Assembly (NCBI RefSeq): GCF_034009455.1
Contig: NZ_CP125380.1
Coordinates: forward strand, 2,741,501-2,805,500
Length of the DNA: 64,000 bases
Direction of reading: 5' to 3'
Source: Pseudomonas sp. P5_109
GTDB lineage: Bacteria > Pseudomonadota > Gammaproteobacteria > Pseudomonadales > Pseudomonadaceae
The number at the start of each line of letters is the position of its first letter. Position 1 is the first letter of the stretch. Below, piece after piece: positions 17,512 to 26,743 of the stretch. The notes under the pieces were generated by a model that saw nothing but the letters and a program-made list of their open reading frames with translations, was not told where the DNA came from and searched no databases. The translations under genes were made by a program, and so were the position numbers.

Positions 17512-19362
17512 ATGACAATGGATCTTTCATCCCTGTTCACCGCGCAGAACCGGCGCCTGTTCAAACTGAACATGCCGCTCAAAAGTGGCCAGGAACTGCT
17601 GCTTGAGTCCTTCGTCGGGCATGAAGGCTTGTCGATGGAGTTCGGCTTCCAGTTGGACCTGTTGTCCGATGATGCCAGTGTAAAACTCAAAACCGCCATG
17701 GGGCAGTTGGCGACGATCGAGATCGAACTGTCTACGGGCGCAAGTCGCTACATCAACGGGCATGTATTGCGTTTCGGCAGTAATGGCAGCGACGGTGGGA
17801 TGTGTCGTTATTCGGCGCTGATCGGCTCCTGGCTCAGTTTGCTAGAGCAGCGGTTCGACTCGCAGATTTTCCAGGACCAAACGGTCGAACAAGTGATTAC
17901 CAAAGTATTCAGTCGTTATGAAGGGCTGGCCAAGTTCGAGTTTCGCATCAACCGCACGCTCAAACCCCATAGTTACATCACTCAGTATCGGGAAAGTGAT
18001 CGCCATTTCGTGACGCGCCTGCTGGAGCACGAAGGACTGTTCTTTTACTTCGAGCACACCGCTGACAGTCATACGTTGATCATCATGGATGACTCAACCC
18101 AGTTGCCTGCGCTGCCAGAGCAGCCGCAAGTGCGTTTTCATACGGCGTCCATTACTGAATCAGCGGATTCCATCACCCATTGGAGTGCAGAGCGGGAGTT
18201 GCAGTCGAGCAAGATCGCGGTTCAGACTTTCGACTACCGTCAGCCTCAAAACCGTCTTCCAGTGGCCATGAACAGCCTAAATCAGCAGGGTGATGTACCG
18301 GCTTACGAGATTTACGATTTCATGGGGCAGTACACCCATGGGAACTACGACGACGGCGAAGTGCTGGTGCGCAATCGTATCGAGGCACTGGAGCTTAAAG
18401 GCAAGGAGTTTTCCGGTGCTAGCAATTGCCGGGCGATGCGCCCCGGCTACACGTTCGAACTCACACAGCACTATGAACACGACAGTGGCTCAGTCGAAGA
18501 TCGCCAGTTTTTGTTGATGAGCATTCAGCACCGGGGCAGCAATAATTATCTTTCGGGCGGGCAGGCGGGTTATGCAAACAACTTCTTTTGTGTACGCAAG
18601 AAAATCAAGTTCCGACCGCAGCTCGACACTCTAACGCCAACGATTTCCGGCCCTCAAACCGCCATCGTCGTCGGCCCGCCCGGCGAGGAGATCTACACCG
18701 ACGAACTCGGCCGGATAAAAGTGCAGTTCCACTGGGACCGTTACGGTGAGTTCAACGACAAGAGTTCCTGCTGGGTCCGTGTCGCCCAGTCCGGTGCCAG
18801 TGGCGGTTTCGGTAGTGTCTTGATCCCTCGCGTTGGCGATGAAGTGGTCGTGGCTTTTCTTGATGGCGATCCAGACCGCCCACTGGTCATGGGCAGCCTC
18901 TACAACAGCCAGAACACCCCGCCGTGGTCGCTGCCGGCGAACAAGACCCAGAGCGGGTTCCTGACCCGGTCGATGAAGGGTGACGGCGGCACGGCGAACT
19001 TCTTCCGCTTCGAAGACAAGTCCGGCGCCGAGCAGATCATCATGCATGCCGAGCGCAACATGGACACCGAGATCGAGGTCGACGAGACCCACAATGTCGG
19101 CAGCAACCGCACGATCACGGTGGGTGGCACGCACACCGAAACCATCAAGAAAGACACGGTGATGAATGTCCAGGAAGGCTCGCTGACGATTCAGGTCGAC
19201 AACCAGTTCATTCAGGTCAGTGCCAAGCAGCACATCATTCTTCAGGTGGGCGGCAGCAGTATCAAGCTGACGCCTGAAGGTATCGAAATAAAGGGCGACG
19301 CCATCGATATTCTTGGCAAGAACACCTACGTCCACGGTGACCGTGTCGATATCAACAAATGA
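17512..19362 (+). CDS. vgrG: T6SS spike protein VgrG (TssI)
   Basis: ATG 17512 is preceded by AGGAG at six bases, giving 616 residues. The N-terminal half is the gp27-like domain (for example RYEGLAKFEFRINRTLKPHS and TQYRESDRHFVTRLLEHEGL). The gp5-like OB fold spans about residues 383-463 (ELGRIKVQFHWDRYG, GSVLIPRVGDEVVVAFLDGD). A beta-helical C-terminus follows (HNVGSNRTITVGGTHTETIK), ending without an extra effector domain. VgrG trimers cap the Hcp tube and carry PAAR effectors. It sits between the membrane-effector cassette and the Eag/Rhs cassette, and the next gene overlaps or abuts its stop. Confidence 0.96.
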   Translation: MTMDLSSLFTAQNRRLFKLNMPLKSGQELLLESFVGHEGLSMEFGFQLDLLSDDASVKLKTAMGQLATIEIELSTGASRYINGHVLRFGSNGSDGGMCRYSALIGSWLSLLEQRFDSQIFQDQTVEQVITKVFSRYEGLAKFEFRINRTLKPHSYITQYRESDRHFVTRLLEHEGLFFYFEHTADSHTLIIMDDSTQLPALPEQPQVRFHTASITESADSITHWSAERELQSSKIAVQTFDYRQPQNRLPVAMNSLNQQGDVPAYEIYDFMGQYTHGNYDDGEVLVRNRIEALELKGKEFSGASNCRAMRPGYTFELTQHYEHDSGSVEDRQFLLMSIQHRGSNNYLSGGQAGYANNFFCVRKKIKFRPQLDTLTPTISGPQTAIVVGPPGEEIYTDELGRIKVQFHWDRYGEFNDKSSCWVRVAQSGASGGFGSVLIPRVGDEVVVAFLDGDPDRPLVMGSLYNSQNTPPWSLPANKTQSGFLTRSMKGDGGTANFFRFEDKSGAEQIIMHAERNMDTEIEVDETHNVGSNRTITVGGTHTETIKKDTVMNVQEGSLTIQVDNQFIQVSAKQHIILQVGGSSIKLTPEGIEIKGDAIDILGKNTYVHGDRVDINK

Positions 19363-19958
19363 GAAATCAGACCATGGTCAGGACCAGTATCTACGATCGT
19401 ATTTCCGAGAAGCGGCTTGCGGCCGAGGCACTTGCGCGACAGCAGTTACAGGAGGCTGCCGAGGCTTCGCTCGCTGTCATCGAGCCCGAGCCGGTAGCGG
19501 TGCTACCGCTTCAATTGACGCGCAATGAATTGAAAGTCGCGGGACTGAATCTGGTAATGCCGCAAGGCTTCAACTTCCGCGACATCGATACAACGCTCGA
19601 AAAACATGGGCATCCCGTCACGTTCAGTGCCAAGCGTCGTCCTGCACCCGAAGGGCTGACGCTGCAACGCTCGCTGCAGTTGTATGTGGAGAACCTGCGC
19701 AAGAACCACCCCGACGTCACCATTGTGCGCCAGAGCGATTGCCTGCTGGCAGGCAGTCCGGCGATTACCCTGGATTATATATTCACGGCGGGACAGGAGC
19801 GTCGCCACGGCAGAGCGACCAGCGCAGTCATCCAGCCCGGCAATGGTAACGAGCGCCAATGGTTGAGCATGTCGACGATGATCAATCCCGCACATGCAGA
19901 GCTTGCCGATTGGTTGATCGAGTTCGAGACGATGCTCGAAAACATCAGCGCTGACTAA
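19359..19958 (+). CDS. DUF1795/DcrB-like Eag-type chaperone with N-terminal extension
   Basis: The 199-residue reading starts with an ATG overlapping the vgrG stop (ATGA). A second ATG at 19374 is also possible. About 50 charged, Ala-rich residues precede a DcrB/DUF1795-like domain (NLVMPQGFNFRDIDTTLEKH onward). Proteins of this family (EagR/EagT6) bind the N-terminal transmembrane helices of PAAR effectors and keep them soluble until loading on VgrG. It is followed by a second, shorter DUF1795 gene and then by a PAAR-Rhs toxin with such helices. Why two chaperones exist is unclear. One may serve the other effector of this island. Confidence 0.72.
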   Translation: MRNQTMVRTSIYDRISEKRLAAEALARQQLQEAAEASLAVIEPEPVAVLPLQLTRNELKVAGLNLVMPQGFNFRDIDTTLEKHGHPVTFSAKRRPAPEGLTLQRSLQLYVENLRKNHPDVTIVRQSDCLLAGSPAITLDYIFTAGQERRHGRATSAVIQPGNGNERQWLSMSTMINPAHAELADWLIEFETMLENISAD

Positions 19959-19997
19959 GCATTTTCCCCTTTTACGTATTTACGGAACGCACGCCCA

Positions 19998-20465
19998 ATG
20001 GACTATCAGCTTCAGGAAGGATCCATCACGTTGCCGGAAGGTTTTCAGGACCGCACGGTGAACATGTTTGTGCTCGGCACCAGTATTCCTGCGCCGCTGA
20101 ACATCACACTGTCGCGCGACAACATGCTGCCGGCAGAGGATCTGAAGGCTTACATCGAGCGCCAGGTAAAACTCATTGCCGCCAAACTGCGCGGCTATAC
20201 CTTGCTCAGCAAGAAGCCGGCAGCGCTGTCCGGGGAGCAGCCGTTCCCCGGCATCCAGGTGGATGCCTACTACATGAATGATGGTCGACCGGTTTACCAA
20301 CGACAGGCAGCGTTCGAAATCGAACCCGGTCGCATCCTGGTGTTTTCCACGACCAGCCAGGCTGATTTCAGTGTCAAACAAAACCAGAGTTGGCTGGATC
20401 TGCTGGCAAGTTTCAAACCGCGCCAGGCCGATACGGTGTCCACCGACAGCGCCGAACAGGAGTAA
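19998..20465 (+). CDS. Eag-type T6SS chaperone (DUF1795/DcrB)
   Basis: A 155-residue protein of normal EagR length with typical sequence (ITLPEGFQDRTVNMFVLG, LTQ-type beta strands, ILVFSTTSQADFSVKQNQSW). It ends 3 bp before the Rhs gene, which is the usual chaperone-effector order. Eag chaperones bind the hydrophobic pre-PAAR region of their cognate effector and are needed for its stability and export. The following Rhs protein has exactly such helices, so the pairing is strongly supported by context. Confidence 0.88.
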   Translation: MDYQLQEGSITLPEGFQDRTVNMFVLGTSIPAPLNITLSRDNMLPAEDLKAYIERQVKLIAAKLRGYTLLSKKPAALSGEQPFPGIQVDAYYMNDGRPVYQRQAAFEIEPGRILVFSTTSQADFSVKQNQSWLDLLASFKPRQADTVSTDSAEQE

Positions 20466-20468
20466 CCC

Positions 20469-23400
20469 ATGTTCGAAGCTGCGCGTTGGGGCGATGAAAT
20501 TGAACACACCAGTGCGCTCGGCGGCTTTCTCGCCGGCGCGGTGATCGGGCTTGCGATTGCGACGGCTGCCGCATTCACGATCTGCACGGCGGGGCTCGGC
20601 GGAATTCTGCTGGGGATTGCCGTAGGGCTGGCTGCCAGTTTCGTCCCCATGATTGGCGAAAGCATAGGGTCGGCAATGAGTTCGCCCGCCGGGGGGATCA
20701 AGCTCGAAGGCTGCTCGACGGATGTGTTCATCAACAGCCGTAATGCCGCCCACGCAAAATTGAGCATGGGTATTTGCGATAAACACCCAGCGCCGGTCAT
20801 GGTTGCCGAAGGCTCTTCCAATGTTTTCATCAACAATGTGGCGGCATCGCGCAAGGGTGACAAACTCACCTGCGGCGCGAAGATCTCCAGCGGCTCGAAC
20901 AATGTGTTCATTGGCGGCGGAACTGAGCGCTATCTCGATGTCGACGAAGAAATTCCCGGCTGGCTGCGGGTCACCGTCGACGTGCTGATGATCGTCGCCT
21001 CGATGGGCCGCGCAATAGGTCCGATCTTCAGGCTGGGCATGGTGCAAGGTCTGAAGGCGGCCGGACCTTGCGCATTGAGATTTGGCGCGACCGTGGCCGC
21101 CAGCTACCTGGCCGGTCGCTTTGTCATCGGTCCGGCCGTTGAGCGCGCAATCGGCGGTTTGAGCGGCAATCCCGTCGACCTTACCAGCGGGCGCAAGCTG
21201 TTGCTCGAGTCGGGAGAAACCGACTTTGCGCTGCCGGGGCTCATGCCGATTGAATGGTCGCGCTTCTATGCCAGCGATCTGACCGTCGACAGCGTGCTCG
21301 GCAGAGGCTGGGTCTTGCCTTGGGAGCAAAACCTGCGCAGAAGCGGCAGCTTCGTCTACCTCACGGATAACCAGGGGCGCAGCGTGCCCTTTGTGGATGT
21401 GGAGCCAGGCGATCGCATCTATAACCCCTATGAGCAGCTCCACCTGGTCCGCACCGAAGGCGGCCACTACCTGCTGCAAACCCTCGACAACCTGTTCTTC
21501 TACTTCGGCGAGGTGCCGGACGACAACAGCGATGTCCCGCTGCAACGCCTGGAAAATGCCCTTGGGCATTACCTGCATTTCACCCGCACGGCAGAAGGCC
21601 GGTTGACCGACATCAGCGCCACTGGCGGGGTTCGGGTGCACCTGCACTATGACAACCCGCTGGGGCGCCTGACCGACGTCAAGCGCGTCGTCGACAACCT
21701 GGCGGTTGAAACCCTGGTGCAGTACCGCTATGACGACAACGGCCAACTCATCGAGGTGATCAATCGCAACAGCGATTCGATGCGCCGCTTCAGCTACGCC
21801 GATGGGGTGATGGCCAGCCACAGCAACGCCCTGGGCCTGAGCTGTCATTACCGTTGGGAAACCATTGATGACCAGTTGCGTGTGGTCGAGCACTGGACCA
21901 GCGATGGCGAACACTTTCACTACCGCTACGACTTCAAGCAGCGCACCTCGTGGGCCACTGACGCACTGGGCCGTGAGCTGCAGATCCACTACAACGACGA
22001 TCGCCGCGTGATTGCCAGTCGCGACTTCGGCGGCGAGCAGTACGCTATCGACCTCGACGAAGCCGGCAACATGACCGGTCTCAAGCTGCCGGATGGCAAC
22101 CGCTTGGGGTTCAAGTACGACGACTTTTCGCGTTTGCTTGAAGAAACCGACCCACTGGGCCGCAAGATCAAATACAAGTACCACCTCGGCACTACCCTGG
22201 TCACCGAAACGACCTTCCTCGACGGCAGCACCTGGCAGGCCCGCTACGACGCCAAGGGCAACTTGATCGCCGAAGTCGACGCCCTGGGCAATAAAACCGA
22301 ATACCTCAACAGCGACGACGGCCTTCCACACACCATCATCGATGCGACCCACAAGTCCAAATACCTGTGGTGGAACACCCAGGCCCAGGTCGAACGCTTC
22401 CAGGATTGCTCGGGTAAAAACACCACGTACCGTTTCGACGAGCGCCAGCATCTGGTCGCCGTCACTGACGCGCTGGGTCAGACCACCACGCTGGAGCGCA
22501 AGCCTGACGGCGAAGTGCTGCGCATCAATCACCCGGACGGCAGCGCCGAGTCGTTCACCTACAACGCCCTCGGCCAGGTGCTCAGCCATACCGACGGCAA
22601 AGGCCAGACCACCCGGCTGTTGCGCACCGCTCGCGGCCTGCCGAGCAGCCGCCAGGACGCCAAGGGCCAGCGCATCCGCTACGAATACGACCCGGCGATT
22701 CGCCTGACTGCGCTGATCAACGAAAACAACGCGGCGTACCAGTTCGCCTACGATGCGTCCGACCGGTTGATCGAAGAAAAACGCATCGACAACCTGACCC
22801 GACGCTTCAGCTACAACCTCGGCGGGCATCTGACCCAGGTCGACGAAACCGGCTACGGCGAACGCGGCGAGCGGCCACAACGCCGCACCGAGTTCGAGCG
22901 CGACAGCATTGGCCGACTGCTGGCCAAACTCAATGCCGATGCGCGTCAGGATTATGTGTACGACGACGCTGATCGCCTGCTGTCGATCCAGCGTCTGCCG
23001 ACCGGGCAGGGCAAGCAACTGGGTGTCAGCGAAGAAACGCTGGAATTCGCCTACGACCTGCTCGGCCGATTGGTCCAGGAGACCACGGCGCAAGGCGCCT
23101 TGTCCTACGAATACGACCCACTGAGCAACCTCACCACCCTGACGTTGCCCACCGGCCAGCACCTCAATCACCTGTACTACGGCAGCGGCCACCTGCACCA
23201 ACTCAATCTCGACGGCCAACTGATCAGCGACATCGAGCGCGACGACCTGCACCGTGAAGTCCTGCGCACCCAGGGCACGCTCACCAGCTGCTTCGGCTAC
23301 GACGCCCTGGGCCGCAAGAGCTGGCAGTTCGCCTCGCGCCTGCCGGCGGAAAAACTCTCGAGAATCCACAACCCCGGCATCCAGCCCGACCTGCTGGTCG

Positions 23401-24704
23401 AGCACGCCTACAACCCAATCCATCGCCGTCACCAGTACGACCCGGCCGGCGAGTTGACCCGCACCCTCGACAAACTGCGCGGCGAGATCAAGTACGAATA
23501 CGAAGCCAACGGCCAACTGCACAGCCGCGACACCGGCCAGTTGCTCGACAGCGAAGAATTCCGCTACGACGCCGCGGCGAACCGGCTGAACTTCAACACC
23601 AGCCAGTTTGATCACGTCAAAGACAACCGCCTCAAACGCTGGCGGGATCAGGAATATGCCTACGATGCGTGGGGCAACCTGATTGAAAAACGCAGCGGCA
23701 TGGGCACGCTGCAGACGTTTGGTTATGACTGTGAAAATCGGTTGGTGCGGGCTGAGACGTTGGTTAACGGCAAGCTGGAAAGTACCGGTGCGTATCGGTA
23801 TGACAGTTTGGGGCGACGGGTTGCCAAGGTTTCAGAGGTCAACGGCAAGATCGAGCAGAAGCACTTTTTGTGGCAAGGCTTGCGGATGCTGCGTGAGGAG
23901 CGACCGGGGCAGAGTAGTTTGTACCTGTATGAGCCGGGGAGTTATGCGCCGTTGGCGCGGGTGGATCAGGCAGAGGGGGAAGAGCAGCAGCTCTATTACT
24001 TCCATACCGATCAGATTGGTACTCCGTTGGAGATGACTGACCGTGAAGGGCAGATTGTCTGGCAGGCGACGTACAAGGCTTGGGGGGCTGTTGAAAGGCT
24101 GGCGGTCAATGATGTCGAGCAGAATCTGCGGTTTCAGGGGCAGTATTTTGACGATGAGACGGGGCTGCACTACAACACGTTTCGGTATTACGATCCGGAG
24201 GTGGGGCGGTTTGTTACGCAGGATCCGATTGGGTTGATTGGCGGGGCAAACCTGTATCAATACGCTCCTAATTCCATAGGTTGGAGCGATCCGTGGGGGT
24301 GGAGTTGCAATCGTCCCGGCGGCTACAAAGCTGGTGATGTTGATGCCCACGGTAACCTGTCTCCAGGTGTTAATAGGGCATCGGGCCACAAAAATATTTC
24401 GGAAGATAAACTAGTTCAGTCACACCATTTTATCCAAGATGAGTGGGCGAAAAGAAATGTCACAGGGTATAAGAGAAACGAGGCGCCTGCTATTCTTCTA
24501 AAAAGCTCTTCGGGAGAACCTCATGCGATTGTCTCATCGCTTCAGCGAACTAGACGGCGAATTTCTGGGTTTGGTGGAACGATTAAGGAAGAGTTTGGTG
24601 TCGCCTACAAAGAATTAATTGACGCTGGCGTTGATCCTGGCGCTGCGAAAAAGGCTGCCAGTAGGTCGTATAAATATTTTGACTCATTAGGGGCGTTTCA
24701 ATGA
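20469..24704 (+). CDS. rhs: PAAR-Rhs T6SS toxin with SHH-type nuclease-like C-terminus
   Basis: The 1411-residue protein has pre-PAAR hydrophobic helices (about residues 17-60), a PAAR domain (about 75-158), a second hydrophobic region (about 167-225), an Rhs N-terminal linker (NPVDLTSGRKLLLESGETDF) and a long YD-repeat core. The core ends at DPIGLIGGANLYQYAPNS (from residue 1251) and DPWGW (about 1274), the latter replacing the common DPWGL. The last 135 residues are a separate AT-rich toxin tip. It carries S1318-H1319-H1320 (QSHHFIQDEWAK) and resembles HNH/Endo VII toxins with an SHH signature, so DNA cleavage is inferred. The stop overlaps the immunity gene start (ATGA). The toxin is presumably loaded on the nearby VgrG with the Eag chaperone. 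Confidence 0.93.
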   Translation: MFEAARWGDEIEHTSALGGFLAGAVIGLAIATAAAFTICTAGLGGILLGIAVGLAASFVPMIGESIGSAMSSPAGGIKLEGCSTDVFINSRNAAHAKLSMGICDKHPAPVMVAEGSSNVFINNVAASRKGDKLTCGAKISSGSNNVFIGGGTERYLDVDEEIPGWLRVTVDVLMIVASMGRAIGPIFRLGMVQGLKAAGPCALRFGATVAASYLAGRFVIGPAVERAIGGLSGNPVDLTSGRKLLLESGETDFALPGLMPIEWSRFYASDLTVDSVLGRGWVLPWEQNLRRSGSFVYLTDNQGRSVPFVDVEPGDRIYNPYEQLHLVRTEGGHYLLQTLDNLFFYFGEVPDDNSDVPLQRLENALGHYLHFTRTAEGRLTDISATGGVRVHLHYDNPLGRLTDVKRVVDNLAVETLVQYRYDDNGQLIEVINRNSDSMRRFSYADGVMASHSNALGLSCHYRWETIDDQLRVVEHWTSDGEHFHYRYDFKQRTSWATDALGRELQIHYNDDRRVIASRDFGGEQYAIDLDEAGNMTGLKLPDGNRLGFKYDDFSRLLEETDPLGRKIKYKYHLGTTLVTETTFLDGSTWQARYDAKGNLIAEVDALGNKTEYLNSDDGLPHTIIDATHKSKYLWWNTQAQVERFQDCSGKNTTYRFDERQHLVAVTDALGQTTTLERKPDGEVLRINHPDGSAESFTYNALGQVLSHTDGKGQTTRLLRTARGLPSSRQDAKGQRIRYEYDPAIRLTALINENNAAYQFAYDASDRLIEEKRIDNLTRRFSYNLGGHLTQVDETGYGERGERPQRRTEFERDSIGRLLAKLNADARQDYVYDDADRLLSIQRLPTGQGKQLGVSEETLEFAYDLLGRLVQETTAQGALSYEYDPLSNLTTLTLPTGQHLNHLYYGSGHLHQLNLDGQLISDIERDDLHREVLRTQGTLTSCFGYDALGRKSWQFASRLPAEKLSRIHNPGIQPDLLVEHAYNPIHRRHQYDPAGELTRTLDKLRGEIKYEYEANGQLHSRDTGQLLDSEEFRYDAAANRLNFNTSQFDHVKDNRLKRWRDQEYAYDAWGNLIEKRSGMGTLQTFGYDCENRLVRAETLVNGKLESTGAYRYDSLGRRVAKVSEVNGKIEQKHFLWQGLRMLREERPGQSSLYLYEPGSYAPLARVDQAEGEEQQLYYFHTDQIGTPLEMTDREGQIVWQATYKAWGAVERLAVNDVEQNLRFQGQYFDDETGLHYNTFRYYDPEVGRFVTQDPIGLIGGANLYQYAPNSIGWSDPWGWSCNRPGGYKAGDVDAHGNLSPGVNRASGHKNISEDKLVQSHHFIQDEWAKRNVTGYKRNEAPAILLKSSSGEPHAIVSSLQRTRRRISGFGGTIKEEFGVAYKELIDAGVDPGAAKKAASRSYKYFDSLGAFQ

Positions 24705-25294
24705 CTCTAAGTTATACAGAAGTAAATCCGCCTGCGTCGGCAGCGATGATTAATGAAGCGGTCTGCTTGTTGGGGGTCGATGAGGATGTATGGGTTGCCA
24801 GGTTTTGGGCTCTCTATAATGGAGCTTTGCTTGATGATCAAGTGCTGATTTATTCGACGGAGGAAATAGTTGAGCGCAATAAAACATATGATATAGACAA
24901 GGACTTTCCAGGGCAGCTTTTGGTGGGTGATGACTCTGGTGGCAGGCTTGTTCTGATCGATAGATCTGCCGAAGATAAATTTTATCTCATAGGCTCTGGT
25001 GATCCATTTTTAGACGGTGCGGAAATATTTTTCTCAGTTGAAGAATTGGTAGCGTATGTCCTTGAAGATGGCAACCAATTGCCGGACTCCATAAGTATTT
25101 TGGCAATAGGTAAAGCTAAAGCCACTTTGCAAGAAATTCTGGAAATCAAGAAAGGGTTAGGGTTGAGCGATTCGGTGAAAGATCTGAAAAAAAAACTCGA
25201 AAAAGAAAATGAGGTAGTTCTGAAAGAGGTAAAAGCTGCCAAATACGAGAGTGTATTAGCTAGATATCGACATCTGATTCGGTTCGATAACTAG
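24701..25294 (+). CDS. Cognate Rhs immunity protein, SUKH/SMI1-KNR4-like
   Basis: The ATG overlaps the Rhs stop by four bases. The 197-residue, AT-rich, acidic protein has a SUKH-like core (FWALYNGALLDDQVLIYSTE, then LLVGDDSGGRLVLIDRS). A Lys/Glu-rich helical tail follows (about residues 145-185, VKDLKKKLEKENEVVLKEVK). SUKH proteins are known immunity partners of HNH-type polymorphic toxins, which agrees with the SHH-type tip of the preceding gene. The low GC matches the toxin tip, so tip and immunity probably moved as one module. Confidence 0.8.
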   Translation: MTLSYTEVNPPASAAMINEAVCLLGVDEDVWVARFWALYNGALLDDQVLIYSTEEIVERNKTYDIDKDFPGQLLVGDDSGGRLVLIDRSAEDKFYLIGSGDPFLDGAEIFFSVEELVAYVLEDGNQLPDSISILAIGKAKATLQEILEIKKGLGLSDSVKDLKKKLEKENEVVLKEVKAAKYESVLARYRHLIRFDN

Positions 25295-25351
25295 TTGGGG
25301 CGCTGATCTAGGGTTTGTGCTGATGATCTTCTAGAAAATACCCTTGGCATC

Positions 25352-25801
25352 AGCCCAACACCTCAATCACCTGTACTACGGCAGCGGCCACCTGCACCAA
25401 CTCAACCTCGACGGCCAGCTGATCAGCGACATCGAGCGCGACGACCTGCACCGCGAAGTCCTGCGCACCCAAGGCACCCTCACCAGCTGCTTCGGCTACG
25501 ACGCCATGGGCCGCAAGAGCTGGCAGTTCGCCTCGCGCCTGCCGGCGGAAAAACTCTCGAGAATCCACAACCCCGGTATCCAGCCCGACCTGCTGGTCGA
25601 GCACGCCTACAACCCGATCCATCGCCGCCACCAGTACGACCCGGCCGGCGAACTCACCCGCACCCTCGACAAACTGCGTGGCGAGATCAAGTACGAATAC
25701 GAAGCCAACGGCCAGTTGCACAGCCGCGACACCGTCCAGTTGATTGAAAGCGAAGAATTCCGCTACGACGCCGCCGCGGACCGGCTGAATTTCAACTCAA
25801 C
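25352..25801 (+). pseudogene. Displaced Rhs core fragment
   Basis: From about 25356 to 25799 the sequence is nearly identical to the Rhs core at about 23158-23602, including ERDDLHREVLRTQGTLTSCF. It then breaks off into unrelated sequence. It has no start of its own, no PAAR region and no toxin tip. It is a relic of recombination at this locus, either an old rhs copy or a donor for core exchange. The downstream 55 codons to a stop at 25856 are not Rhs-like. Confidence 0.88.
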
Positions 25802-26089
25802 CTGCAGAGAAAGATTGCTATACCGGTTAGACCGTTTATTTCTTTCCGTTATTTAAATAGATGCAATCTGCATATCCATAACCGAATAATCCACGTCATG
25901 TTTTTCACCTTGTCCGTGATCGAATCGAATCGTTCGTCACAACAGAAACAATCCTCCTGCCTGCCTCGTTAAGCCTGCCGCGACATCGACTTTGGCTGTT
26001 TGATCGCCAGCTTGTCGCGCCCGGCCGATTCCCTAGAATCCGCCTCCATCAGCTTCGTCCAACTATCCAGTCCTTCAGGGAACAACACC

Positions 26090-26599
26090 ATGATGAATGC
26101 CATGCAGATGCAAATGCCGATGAACGCCAACATGCCGATGATGTCGATGATGGGCATGCCGATGATGATGGCGACCATGTCCTGCGACATGATGGACGAC
26201 GGCATGATGTGCAAGATGATGCCGGCCGCTGGCATGGACATGGCCATGTTCAGGAACAGCGCTGAAATGATGCAGTTGATGATGAACTGCGGCATGCCGA
26301 TGATGATGCACTGCGGCAACATGAGCATGATGTGCATGTCCCCGGCGAGCATGGCCATGCCGATGATGAACATGATGATGTCGATGCCAGTGATGGGCAT
26401 GCCGATGCCGTCGATGAAGTGTGTTATGGAATGCACGCTCATGGCGGACTGCATGATGTGCAAAATCATGCCGATGGCCGGCATGAACATGGACATGATG
26501 AAAAACTGCTGTGCCCTGATGATGAAAATGATGAACGACTGCAGCATGCCGATGATGATGAGCTGCAACGGCATGCCGCTGATGTGCTGCACTTGCTGA
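26090..26599 (+). CDS. Extremely Met- and Cys-rich protein with an internal duplication
   Basis: ATG 26090 has AGGGA about nine bases upstream. The 169-residue product has about 69 Met (roughly 41%) and 16 Cys. Residues from about 18-83 and 97-167 are two copies of one module, seen in CMMCKIMPMAGMNMDM against MMCKMMPAAGMDMAMF, then MPMMMSCNGMPLMC against MPMMMHCGNMSMMC. There is no signal peptide. Thioether and thiol density suggests binding of soft metals such as Cu(I), or an oxidant sink, but this is inference. The dense ATG codons also make the opposite strand an open, His-rich frame, which I judge to be a shadow. Confidence 0.7.
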   Translation: MMNAMQMQMPMNANMPMMSMMGMPMMMATMSCDMMDDGMMCKMMPAAGMDMAMFRNSAEMMQLMMNCGMPMMMHCGNMSMMCMSPASMAMPMMNMMMSMPVMGMPMPSMKCVMECTLMADCMMCKIMPMAGMNMDMMKNCCALMMKMMNDCSMPMMMSCNGMPLMCCTC

Positions 26600-26633
26600 T
26601 CGCCGCACTGCACCTGCACCTGTACCTGTACCT

Positions 26634-26731
26634 GTAGGAGCGAGCTGGCTCGCGATGGACGCAAGGCTGGCGCGTTTTTCCAGAAAACCCGCGTTATCGT
26701 TGACGTCCATCGCGAGCAAGCTCGCTCCTAC
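26634..26731. repeat. REPIN, GTAGGAGCGAG family
   Basis: Two inverted REP sequences (GTAGGAGCGAGCTGGCTCGC and its partner ending GCTCGCTCCTAC) enclose about 50 bp. It lies between the convergent Met-rich gene and the XRE-cupin gene and can act as a bidirectional transcript-end structure. Confidence 0.9.
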
Positions 26732-26743
26732 AAGAAGGGGGTT

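Noticed and set aside
19980..23615. Very long open frame antisense to the Rhs gene
   Set aside because: High-GC shadow of the YD-repeat core. There is no start signal and the product is low-complexity.
26075..26719. Long His-rich open frame on the minus strand opposite the Met-rich gene
   Set aside because: It follows automatically from dense ATG codons (CAT on the other strand). Its start lies inside a REPIN and it has no ribosome site.
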